From Hemicordylus capensis (Eukaryota > Chordata > Lepidosauria > Squamata > Cordylidae): DNA of 64,000 nucleotides. Location of the stretch: the NCBI RefSeq assembly GCF_027244095.1, contig NC_069662.1:143052294-143116293 (forward strand), written 5' to 3'. The notes under the pieces were generated by a model. That model ran no database searches. It saw only the letters and a list, made by a program, of their open reading frames with translations, and was not told the origin of the DNA. Positions 33,987 to 46,000 of this stretch are shown in pieces (position 1 is the stretch's first letter; the number at the start of each line of letters is the position of its first letter). A program made the translations under genes and the position numbers.

Positions 33987-34077
33987 ATGGCAGAGACGGA
34001 AAGCGGCGACGGCGGCTCGGTCCATGAGACCCGCTTCGAGGCGGCCGTGAAGGTGATTCAGAGCCTGCCCAAAAATG
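33987..34077 (+). CDS. ACBD5: ACBD5 exon 1 (coding part)
   Basis: [10 protein letters not shown], then [20 protein letters not shown]. 30 codons plus one base, donor G/GTAAGT. The start is chosen because [20 protein letters not shown] is the conserved N terminus right after the usual initiator region. Confidence 0.95.
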
Positions 34078-37000
34078 GTAAGTGGTAGACTGGGGTGGGG
34101 GGGGGGGAGAGCGAAGGCGAGCCCCTCATCTCCCCCCTCCCCGAAAAAGAAGCCTTGCCCTGTTTGGGTGCCTCTTTGGAAGGCGGGGTGGGTGGGAGAG
34201 GTGCAGTATCTCTGTTCTTCTGCCCGAAGAATGTCTGAAACCTACTTTTCTGGTTAAGGACCATTGGCTGGCAACCTGGTTCCCGCCATTGGCTGGCAAC
34301 CTGGTTCCCGCCATTGGCTGGCAACCTGGTTCCCGCCATTGGCTGGCAACCTGGTTCCCGCCATTGGCTGGCAACCTGGTTCCCGCCATTGGCTGGCAAC
34401 CTGGTTCCCGCCATTGGCTGGCAACCTGGTTCCCGCCATTGGCTGGCAACCTGGTTCCCGCCATTGGCTGGCAACCTGGTTCCCGCCATTGGCTGGCAAC
34501 CTGGTTCCCGCCATTGGCTGGCAACCTGGTTCCCGCCATTGGCTGGCAACCTGGTTCCCGCCATTGGCTGGCAACCTGGTTCCCGCCATTGGCTGGCAAC
34601 CTGGTTCCCGCCATTGGCTGGCAACCTGGTTCCCGCCATTGGCTGGCAACCTGGTTCCCGCCATTGGCTGGCAACCTGGTTCCCGCCATTGGCTGGCAAC
34701 CTGGTTCCCGCCATTGGCTGGCAACCTGGTTCCCGCCATTGGCTGGCAACCTGGTTCCCGCCATTGGCTGGCAACCTGGTTCCCGCCATTGGCTGGCAAC
34801 CTGGTTCCCGCCATTGGCTGGCAACCTGGTTCCCGCCATTGGCTGGCAACCTGGTTCCCGCCATTGGCTGGCAACCTGGTTCCCGCCATTGGCTGGCAAC
34901 CTGGTTCCCGCCATTGGCTGGCAACCTGGTTCCCGCCATTGGCTGGCAACCTGGTTCCCGCCATTGGCTGGCAACCTGGTTCCCGCCATTGGCTGGCAAC
35001 CTGGTTCCCGCCATTGGCTGGCAACCTGGTTCCCGCCATTGGCTGGCAACCTGGTTCCCACATGAGGTTGTTTGTGCCTGTATTAGATTTTTCAAAGAGA
35101 CAAATTGTATAGCATGAGTACCAGTAAGCAAGCAATTATGAGAAGAAGCAAGTAAGCCGCAAGCAAAACAATAATGCTCTTCTCTCAGTCTGTTAAAATT
35201 AGAATGACCTGCTAGTCCCTTGCCCCTCAATGCGTCCACTGAAAAAGAACTGAAGGCCATTTCTTAAAAGAAAGAGCCCCTGGTAAAGAGCCCCTGGTGG
35301 CGCAGTGGTAAAACTTCCGCCCTGTAACCAGAAGGTTACAAGTTTGATCCTGACCAGGGGCTCAAGGTTGACTCAGCCTTCCATCCTTCCGAGGTCGGTA
35401 AAATGAGTACCCAGAATGTTGGGGGCAATATGCTAAAATCATTGTAAACCGCTTAGAGAGCTCCGTCTATAAAGCGGTATATAAATATAAGTGCTATTGC
35501 TATTGCTAAGAAGCAGCTGCAACAGCTTTCAGGCTGCTCTTGCCTCTGCAGGAAGATGAATTTGGGACCCAGGTGCTTCATCTGGAGGGCTCCCAAGGTT
35601 TTAGGAAGGGAAATCAAGTCAAAAATTTCAAAAGTCAAGTGTATGCCAGGCACATTAAGTTGAGAATATTCCCAGCAAAGAAAATTCCTTTGACAACAAA
35701 GCTTTAAACCCTCCAGTCCCACCCCTCTAGGCAATGGCATGGTACTCTTGTCCTTCAGGGTGGGCAACCTTGGCAGTCCAGCTATTGTTGAACTACAACA
35801 ATAGGAAGAACAGAAGGTTTCAAGTTCCCTCCCTGGTTTCTCCAAGATAGGTCTGAGAGAGACCCTTGCCTGCAACCTTGGAGGAGCTACTGCCAGTCTG
35901 TGAAGACAATACTGAGCTAGATAGACCAATGGTCTGACTCAGTATATGGCAGCTTCCTATGTTCCTAACTACTCCCAACTTGATGGGAGTTGTAGTTCAA
36001 CAATAGCTGGAGTGCCAAGGTTTTCTATCCCACTGTAGGGTCCCATATTGCAACAATTCCAGTCTCAAAAAGGAGGCATTGTCTGTGTAGAATCCTGATA
36101 ACTATCATACACATTTACAGAAAAATCTGTTAAACTTGAGTTGAGAGTAAAGTTGGAAAACTTCAGTCACCTCAAAATGTGATACTGATTCTTAAGAATA
36201 TTTCTAATTCTTCTGACACTTTTTTTGGGGCCATCTAATAGTTTTAAATGTTTTTCCAACCTACTTGAGTTGTGTTTGGGTTCCCAGCATTAAAAAGAAA
36301 GAAAGAAAAAAGGATGGCACTGTCATCCACCCTATTGCAAACAAGCAGGACTTTTCCTTTCAGCGTGTTAAGTTCACAGCTCCATTCTCTTGTGAAATTT
36401 ATGGAGCAGCACAGAAATTTCACAACTATAATTACAAATTTTAATATGCAGATTAGTTCAAAGTGTTGCAAAAATAGTTTAAGGTTGTGAGGCATTAGTT
36501 TCTTCCCTTAAGATTGGTTATTTATAAAGTAGAAATAATAGTTCTTTACAACAGTTGAAATCTGATCATAGCAATGTTAATTTTTTAATTATCAACTACC
36601 TGTGTGTAGCTGTATTGCTTTCTTTTAGTTTTTTAAAGCAGAAGATTTATTGGAGTCACATAAAATTGCAAAGAACAAAGAAGCCTTAAGTCATGAAAAA
36701 TGGTCCCAGAAATCTTTCTTGGAACTGGAAATGAAATGAAATGTGGGAAGTATTATCTGTCTATCATAGGAGGTTTAAGTATGACGGATTCATTCGCAGC
36801 TTCTCTGTGACTTACTGTTAGACTTTCCATATTAGAAAATAGGAAATTGGCCAGGTGTGTATGAACACATACATTTTACAAGTATATTCAGTCAGTGTAT
36901 TCTTGTAGTAGCTTTGGAATTGATTTACTTCTTTAAATGTATCCATCTGAAATTGGGAGCAGGGTTAGCATTGCAAGATATGCACAAGGCCAGTCCAGAA

Positions 37001-40000
37001 GCCCAGGCATCAGCAGAGTCAGGTGTGCCTAAAGTGCTTGCATTGGCAGTACAACGGTATCCTTCTGACAAGTTTTAGTAGAGCAGATATTGAGGCAGCC
37101 ATGCTGGCAGGCACTGTGGGCAGACACTACTTGAAGCAATTTTGCTGGGATATCATTACCATAGACTTGTTGGGTATGTAGGGGGGAAGCCTTAATGTAG
37201 CAGGATTATCCATGGCATTTTAATGCATATTCCTGGTGGTGGCTCTGAATTTCTAAGGATCCCCCCCCCCCTTCAGTTCTGTAACGTGGCCTGGAGACAG
37301 AATAAGTGTGAGTTATACCGTGGTAGGCAGTGTTCCTTCATTAAATCCCACAGTTAAGCTAGTGTGAGAATTATTGGATATCATCCCCTCCCCCTGTTCT
37401 TAAGTAGCACTAAACAGAAAAGACTGTGAAATTTGGCTTTCAGTTAGGAGCTCTCAAACAGTAACTTTCAGGTAATGGTATCTGGGCCTGTTCCTTTGTT
37501 TTTGCGCAAGGTCACTTGATTCTCTTGAAACACAACATGGAAATAAATGTGGATAGGAAGTGCAATCAACTGATTTTTAAAAATTTTGGGGGGGGCTGAT
37601 GTGTGTTAAGTAAAATCTTTACTTTCGTCCTTGCTCTATTGTCAGTTCCCATTAATCAGATTATGCATTTCATGTTGTCAGCATTATATTTATTCAAATT
37701 TAGAGTTTCTGTAGAAATTGTCTTTAAAAGTAATTCTTGTATTCCATTACTCACTTTAAAATTCTTTTCTGTAGGTTCATTCCAGCCAACGAATGAAATG
37801 ATGCTCAAATTTTATAGCTTTTACAAGCAAGCAACTCAAGGACCTTGTAATATTCCAAGACCTGGATTTTGGGATCCTATTGGTAGATATAAATGGTAAA
37901 TATATGCAAGAGAGATTGTGTATTAAGCTGTGGTACATAGATTACTACTTGCGTTTTGATAAAAGCCATGGTGGTGGTAGTGCACACGGACATATCACCA
38001 GTAGTGAGGGATGTGTTCTCCCTTTTTTATTTAAATGGAGGCCTGCTGTCAGCTCAGAGGTTAAGGTTCCAGGTTGCTACCTTTGCATCCTGCTTATATC
38101 CTGCCTGTCTTGCATCCTGCCCTGCTGAACAAACAGTGTTGATCTGAGTATTTCCCACTACTTCTTCTATTTCTTTTACATGTGTATTTAGTGAAGGCTA
38201 TGATGTGGTTCCCAGTAGGGATGTGTGCCACAGGGAGGGGAGTGGTGAGTGGGATCTTTAAAATTTGTTGTAAAAGAGAGGAGAAACAGTCCTTACCTGC
38301 TTGCCACTGCCACATGCAGCTTCCTGCTGCAACGGTGTTGCCCCCAAGAACACATGTGCGGCGCCTGCACAGAATGGTAGACACTATGTGCGAGGTCAGC
38401 AATGCCATGCTGGCCATGCAAAATGGCATCCATATATGTGCAGATGGCATGTGTTTACCGGTGCCATTCATGGGTTTTTAGGGGTGGCGCCATTGCAGCA
38501 GGAAGTAGCATCTGGTGGTGTAGAGCAGGTAAGGACCATTGTTCCCTCTAACGGGTTCCCAGAAGATTCCCCAAGGCTACAAGTATGAAAGATAGCAGTA
38601 TTGTCAACAGGCACACAAATGTAAATGGCAATATTAGAAAACTAGTGTGAAAAGCGCATGCATCTGGAGTCAATCTGGGAGGGGGTGACAGAGAGAAAGA
38701 GAGATACCCATCAATACATGTGTGTCATTAATGAAGACACGGGATACCCAAACAGCTGCCACTTGAAGGTTCAGCCCTCATGGGGTTGGTGTGTTTTGGG
38801 GTGGGATGAGGTAAATCTTAGACAGCTCTCCTTGATAAATTGTTGATCTTCAGTAAAGGTGTTGCCCTTCTTAGAGAGATTTATGATAAATGCTTATTTG
38901 AGAGCTATAAAAAGATGTTTTATCATAAAAATATCTCTATGCTTTAACTTAAACAGGTTTAAAATGGCAAACAGTTTGGCCCAGGTAGATCACAATGTTT
39001 TGGCAATATCCCAAGATACTTATACAAATCCCGATGTTTTCTAATATTTTTCTAATTTGGGGGGAGGGAATGGACAAGAAGGAATAAAATAAAATTTACA
39101 GCAGTAACTAGTATGGATTTCTGGTCTCTGTGTGAGACGCATATTATATTTTCATATAATATGAAAATTCCTGTTAGATAACCTTCATGCTAAGCGTACA
39201 CAACTGAGTGTAAGCTATAGCCACTAAGAGAGAATCCGTTAATTCCTAGGAATCGCAAGTCTAATTAATGGCCCTTTTGAGACAATTAAAAATTGTGGGC
39301 TACTTTGTTAAAGCTTTGTTAAGAGTAGTGTTAGCTGAATTGGGGCTAAAAGCAGCCAGTGTTCCTATATGGATGGGAAGTTTATAGCCCTGTGCTGCAG
39401 AGGCGAGTGGCTGGGGAGCAGAAGGAGGGGTGGGGAATGTCTGAGTCAACAAAAAGAAGGGGTAGGGGATTAAGGAAGATGCAGTGCAAACCAAAATACT
39501 GGGCAAAAGGAAACAAAGCTGCCAGAACTGCTGCATTTCATCAATTGATTTTCTCCAGTGTGCTTCTGATGAAATTTTTCCCCCAATGAAATTTTTAACT
39601 TCTACCTAACCAGTTCATTGATAAGCCTCTAACGAACCAGTTTGCATTTATCATTTTTTATTTTGTATCTATTATCATTACTTATATGGTAAGGAAAATG
39701 TTTATCACTTCTCCTTTTTTTCTTTTATAAACATATTTAATTTACATTCTGGTACTTGAAAGTGGGACAGCATAGTTTTATAAGCAGTCTATCAAAGAGC
39801 AGGAGCTGTGTTGTGTGTGAAGAGCTTAACCTCGCTGACTGGCATTTCTCTTTTAAAGTTGCATGAGTTACGGGGGAGGCACTTGGCCATTTAAGAAGTC
39901 AGGAAAAACTAAAACTAATACTCTGGGGGGGAAATCTCAGCATGATATGGGCATGAGTGGGAGGTCTGTGTCACAGATACTAGCTATAGTCAAGACATTT

Positions 40001-43000
40001 ATGCAACTACTGTACAGTGCATGTGGTTACTGGAAAATGCAGTGGGGTGGGAAAAGAACTGCTTTTTCCCCAGCATCAGAACGCCCCACACACACTGTCT
40101 AAAAAAAACTATACTTAAATGACTTGAGGACTATGGCCCATAACTGGATAAATAGATTGAAAAAAAATGGAAATGAGGTCATTTACTGAAGATCAAAAAA
40201 GCCAGCTGTTGGATCCCATGTTCAAATTCCATTCTGTATCCACGAATTCATGCTGCTCTTCAGGTAGAGAGCACACATTTATGCTCACAAAGCTAGATGT
40301 ATTGTGGCAAGTTACTGTCATTGTAGTAGAATCAAATGTACAGAGAATTGATCTGCTTTATAGCTGATCTGCCTAGTTTAAAGTGTTTTGAGGATCTTTG
40401 TGATATTCATTGTAGGGATGCTTGGAGTGCTTTAGGAGATATGCCGAAAGAAGATGCTATGATTGCCTATGTTGAAGAAATGAAAAAGGTAAGAGTTGCT
40501 GGGTATGTGGGAGAAAACAAAATTTCCACAGCAAATGATTTCCAGCTCTGGAGTCTTGAAACTTGATTAGCTTGTAGCAAAGGTTTAGAAGGGATTTTGT
40601 GTATGTGTGGACTTTACTCTAGGTAGTCTAGCTGTCATAATGTTGACGACTTTAAAGAAACTGCTGTCATGAAATGTGAACAGTGCTAGTGCAGTGCATC
40701 AAGAAAGCTATGGCAAGCAGCTTGCGGAGAATTGCTGGAAATTGAGCTAATAAGGTACTGCAGGTCTTTAAATTCTGAATCTAGGCTGGAAGTGTTTTAG
40801 CTCTCCTGAGTATTTGTTAGAAGAAATGCATTACCAGAGTACTAGTTGACTTGAAACTGGAGTGCATGAAAAGCTAAAGGGCATTGTATATAAAACATTC
40901 AGTAGAATCCACATTTACCTTGTGTGTGTAAATGTCTATGCAGTCCTGCAGGGCCAGGATAGATAACAGTGTTGTGTGCTTAGCAGCCACCCAAAAATAC
41001 TGTAACTTGATTAGTTTGTACAATACTAATCTAGTAAAAAGTTCTGAAATAATTGAAGTTTTAATTGGAGATTCAGAGTGTTATGTTTTGAAGCATTTAT
41101 GTTAATGCCATAGCGAATGTTCTGAGTCAGCCCAGTGTTGAGGTGTTTGCGCTGGCCCTAACTTTAGCCGCTCCACAAAAGCTTCATTAAAGTGTTGGAA
41201 ACTGATCCTTATATCATGAACTGCAACATAGTCAATTGCAGGCATAGGATTAAGGACAGTGATTGGTTTTCACTTATAGTTGCACTTATTTTTGTCTTCT
41301 GCACTAAAGTGAAATTATTTCATCCCTATGATATTTTGAAGCAGAGTGGAACTGGTGATGTGTCTTCTAACCAAGCCAAAGTGTAATGATCTTGGTAAAA
41401 ATAACAAGTGTCTCTAACATAGCACTGCATTCTAGAATTCACATTTACTTAAAATTTTAAAAAGTGAACAATTGTGGCCAGGATCCAAAGAATAATGAAT
41501 GTAGGGTTTTAGATGTGGTCTTCTTTGAACATCTGCTGATGCTGCATAGCAAACTGTTTGTTTTTGAAGTTGAGGAGAATTTCAAATCAGTTAGTTGTAT
41601 GGCATGAGGGTCAGCTGTTCAAGAGGTGGGGAGAATCAGCAGTTCCACTGCACAATCCTTTTGCATAAGCCTATGCAACAGATAATAGCATGTGCATATA
41701 AGTAGGTTTTGAGCAATCCATTAAATGTGTTTAGGACTAGTCTACTACCATACTATAGTATTCCCTAATATTATCTTTTGTGAAAACCTTTTTCTCAGCA
41801 TATACTTAATCAGGCTGAAGGTTTGATAGCATTGCTTTTATTGAATACTGAACAGACTGGAAATTGGCAAGAAAAAACCTTATTTGCTGATTGATTGATT
41901 TAGCCTCTCTGTATTCCCTATACTGTCTATTTTGTTGTGCTTTTAGCTGTATAGTAAGTATTTTTTTTAAATGGTTGAGTGATGATGACAACAGTATGCT
42001 AAGACAAGGCCCTAACATTTTACTTGATAATTGTTTTTGTTCGTAATAGAAAGGGGAGAGTGGAATTCTGAAACATTTGGTTTTGGATGAAATGCTGTGT
42101 ACATACTTCTGGGAGAAAGGTCTATTAAATTTAGTGAGGTATGTTTGCAAGCAAACATGGATGGACTCGGGCTTTAACAAGAAGTTTGAGCTGAGAGGAT
42201 TTGGATAGGTACATTGCAGCGGGAGCCTATATTTGCCATCCAGCATATAGGGAGAAGTAAGAGTTGTGTGGTACTTCTTTTTCATAAACGAAATCTTATT
42301 AAAAATGTATACAACTATGAGCATGCCTTGTTTATCCAGTAAACAGAAGCCTGTTTTAGTATTCAGTTCCTTATAACACACAAAAGGGACAATATCATAA
42401 TTAATTTAAAAAATTGTGCTTTTACTTCTAAGATTATGCCACCAGCATCTGAACAGAAGAAAAGTTAGAGATATTTGATGTTGCAATTCAGGATTATAAA
42501 AGAGTGTTGTAACTAGTACAGGATTTATTTTGTGTAATAGTGTGTCCCTGTGGAAATATTGCACTAACTGTCAAACTACCTTAATTGAATTGTTGATATG
42601 CTATTCATAAGCATTCTGTCTTCCTACAGATTCTTGAAACGATGCCAATGACGGATAAGGTTGAAGAACTGCTACATGTAATAGGCCCATTCTATGAAAT
42701 TGTAGAGGATAAAAAGAACCGAGGATCTGGCATAATACCAGGTTGGGATATATAACTATTATTTTTCTACTGTAGTATTAACTGCATCTTACATTACACT
42801 ATGTTTGGTGTGTGTTAGTTAATACGCTATTCTGTTTATATTAGTAATTTTAAAGGTATATGTAATATCTCTCTGCTCCCTTGTTTCATACCAGTCCAGC
42901 TGGGGAAAGCCTCCAAGTCTCCAACAGGCAGGAGTAATAAAACTTTGGGAAAATGCATCTGTTCCTGTTGTCATGACATGTCACAACTTCCCTGCAGAAG

Positions 43001-46000
43001 TGTTGCAACTCCTAGACATGCCACAGCTAGCTCTTAAATTCATAGCATTACAAAAGTCGCATATCCTGAACTAATCCTGCTGGAGAAAAACATTAATTTC
43101 AAAAGCTGCTTACAGAACTGTATTTCAGAACATTCATATACATTGTTAACAAGAGAGGCTGTTTAAATTCTGCATGTAGAAACAAACAACTTAAGATAGG
43201 AATCGGAGTGTACTGAATTACCATATCAGACACTGGGTTGCCAGCTTCATTTTATTGCTTGAAATAAATGTTTTGTGTGTTGAAGGGAAGATAGATGTCT
43301 AAACTGCTTACAATTTGAATAAAAAGGAGCACGAATCTAGTTTCAGATCTTTAGAAAAATTGCAGCATTATTTTTATGTCTAAAATGTTTCTCTCTTGGA
43401 ATGGCTTGTGCAAGGGGGGATGTCATGTAGATGGTCCCTCCTTCTGCAACCCTCTCTGTCCCCACAAAATTGGCTCCTGAACGGTCTGAGGACCCTCTGG
43501 AGCAGTATAGCGTGCAGCACAGGAGATCAGTAAAGTCTCCCCTACTCCTTACAAGATCAGAAAAAGAACACCGGTACAACCTATGCAAAATGTTTTAAAA
43601 TTGTATCAATAATAATAATAATAATATAAAAATAAATAATAAAGAGTATTAAGTGAAGCTGTGGAAATTAAAGCATTTCTGAAATTGAGCCAGAAGTGCA
43701 TTTTGAATTGCTAATGTTGGGGGGGGGGGCAGGGGAATCTCTCGCTTCTCATGTAATATATTAGCAGATGTACTTTGGGTTCAAAGCATGCCTTGTAACT
43801 TCTGTGAAGAATGCATGTGTTAGTTTCACTGACCTGGTTCATACAGCATGTGAAGTCAGGAATGAATCCTGGTTTTGCATAATGTTGCTTAATCATTTGC
43901 ACCCCTCCACCCTGCACATGTGAGGACAAGAAGGATTCTACTAGTGATCCTGGCTTAGAACAAGCTAGCATTGGTTGTAGCTTCTTGCAGCCAGAGGATT
44001 TCAAACTAGGATTTGAAACTGGAATTCTAGAGAAGATTGTCCTGGTTTTGCAGGACACCTGAACTGTACCACTGTGTGTACATGTGGCAGAGAACAAAAA
44101 CACATTTTGCGAGTTTTGGGGTATTGGGGGGGCAGAAGTGTACATGCCCAGAAGTGTACATAAAACTGGATTATGACACAGTTTTGTTCTTAAAAGTAAC
44201 TTGGCAGTAGTTTGATTAAAATATTGTTCGTGCTTATGTAGGCCTTGGAAGGTAATTGGATAATCCTGAGTTTTGAAAGGGGGTCATGTCAACTGAAGTG
44301 TGTTTTTATTAGTCTTTTGGAAATAATAGATTGTATTTTTTAAATTGAACATTTGTTAAAGTTTGTGATTTTATATCCTTACCTATCAGTTTGAACCAAA
44401 GTGCAAAATGGTAACATTAGCTGTGGATGTAGGTCATTGATTAGCATAGTCTCTCTCCACATGGTGCAATATGCCAAAAAATGATGGTACGCTTTGAAAA
44501 TTTGTTTGACAACCGAAATATTCTAGATCAAACTGCTGCTCTGAAGAGAAAATGTAATCCAACATTAACTGGCTTGGTATAAACAACTTTACAACTATCT
44601 TTATGGCAGAGTTAAAATAACACTGATTTTTTTGTTATTTGGTAAATGTGGAATAATGGATATAAAAACTATTTTCCATTCACTGACAGTTTCTGTCTTC
44701 CACTAGATTCAATTCAGTTGCCTTTGTCCCTTCAGTTGGGAATCCAAAACTTGAAATTGGTTTGCAGTCCTGATTTAGAGGGATAGCTCAGATTGTTTGC
44801 TAGTTCAGATGTAATGGCAAACTACAGTTGAATTAAAGCAAAAAGACCTCTGTGCAAGAATAGACAGTGGTAAGCAGACCAAGTCAGTCAGCATAAGTGC
44901 TTGATTTATAGTCAGTTTCTGCATTCCAGACTATGCTGCCTTATGGTGCTCTACTGAATCAGATATTTTTGCTTACAGATCTTTTTTAAGACACACAGGG
45001 GCCTTTGATTTATACTTATTGTGGATCTGACAACTCTGTCTTGGATAATACTAAATTTTCAAGAATGCAGTCAGTGGAATTCCTATATAAATGTTCAGGC
45101 CAGGAATGAATGGTGTGGGAAGGGAATACGTTTCCTTGTTTGTTTATGGAGTTGTTGCAGTGCATTATGGACTGAGAGAGGCTAATTGCATTCTCCATCA
45201 CAGAGAGAAACACAAACACCTATATTTTGAATGACTGCTTTTAAATAAACTAGGATTTGAAACTGGAATTCCAGAGAAGATTGTCCTGGCTTTGCAGGAC
45301 ACCTGAACTGTACCACATGCTCTTTCATGGCCTGTCTGGAGGAATGAGGGCTAGACCTCTTGGGTTTCTGTAAATAAGCTCCTGTATTATATCTTGTTTT
45401 AATATTCCCATACCTCTTCTTGTAAAAAAGCCCTGATAAATGAATTGTGTTATATAATATTCATAAAGCAGTGAAGACCGTGGCCAGAGGTGCCTTTCCC
45501 AGCTTCGTCTGGTCCGCCAGTTGTGGCCCTATCTCGACTGGTAGGGCCTGGCAACGGTAACTCATGCCCTCGTCATCTCTTGTCTGGATTACTGTAATGC
45601 ACTCCACCTGTGGTTGCCTTTGAAGATAACCCAGAAGCTTCATTTGGTCTAGAATGCGGTGGCCCACCTGCTTATGGACACTAGAAGATACAGTAGTGTG
45701 ACACTTCTTCTGCGGTCACTGCTCTGGTTACCTATTTGCTTCCAGGTCCAATTCAAAGTGCTGGTTCTTACTTTAAAACTCTTCAGGGCTTAGTGCCTGT
45801 TTACCTTCAGGATCGCCTCTCCCAGCCAGTCCTATCCTGTGAGATCTCAGGTTGCCCTTCTTTCAGTCCCTGGTCTCAGAGAGGTCCATAGTACTAGAGC
45901 CCGTGGAAGGGCTTTCTCTGTTGCTGCCCCTTCACTCTGGAATTCTCTCCCCCCCCCCCCAGATTCAGTCTGCCTCCTCCCTTTTAGCTGTTAAGACCTT

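Noticed and set aside
33546-34025. Minus-strand 159-codon open frame over the ACBD5 promoter
   Set aside because: GC-rich antisense of exon 1 and 5' UTR; such frames arise from low stop frequency in GC-rich DNA.
34261-35060. CRISPR-like array
   Set aside because: The units are contiguous with no spacers, and the context is a vertebrate intron.
34058-35260. Long open frames (up to 400 codons) on both strands over the 25-bp array, with a 25-residue protein repeat
   Set aside because: A 25-bp unit cycles through all three phases, so any stop-free unit is open in all six frames. The flanks have no splice or start context, and the strand pairs mirror each other.
41806-42381. 191-codon minus-strand open frame in ACBD5 intron 3
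   Set aside because: Antisense intronic sequence without recognisable motifs; chance in AT-rich DNA with few stops.
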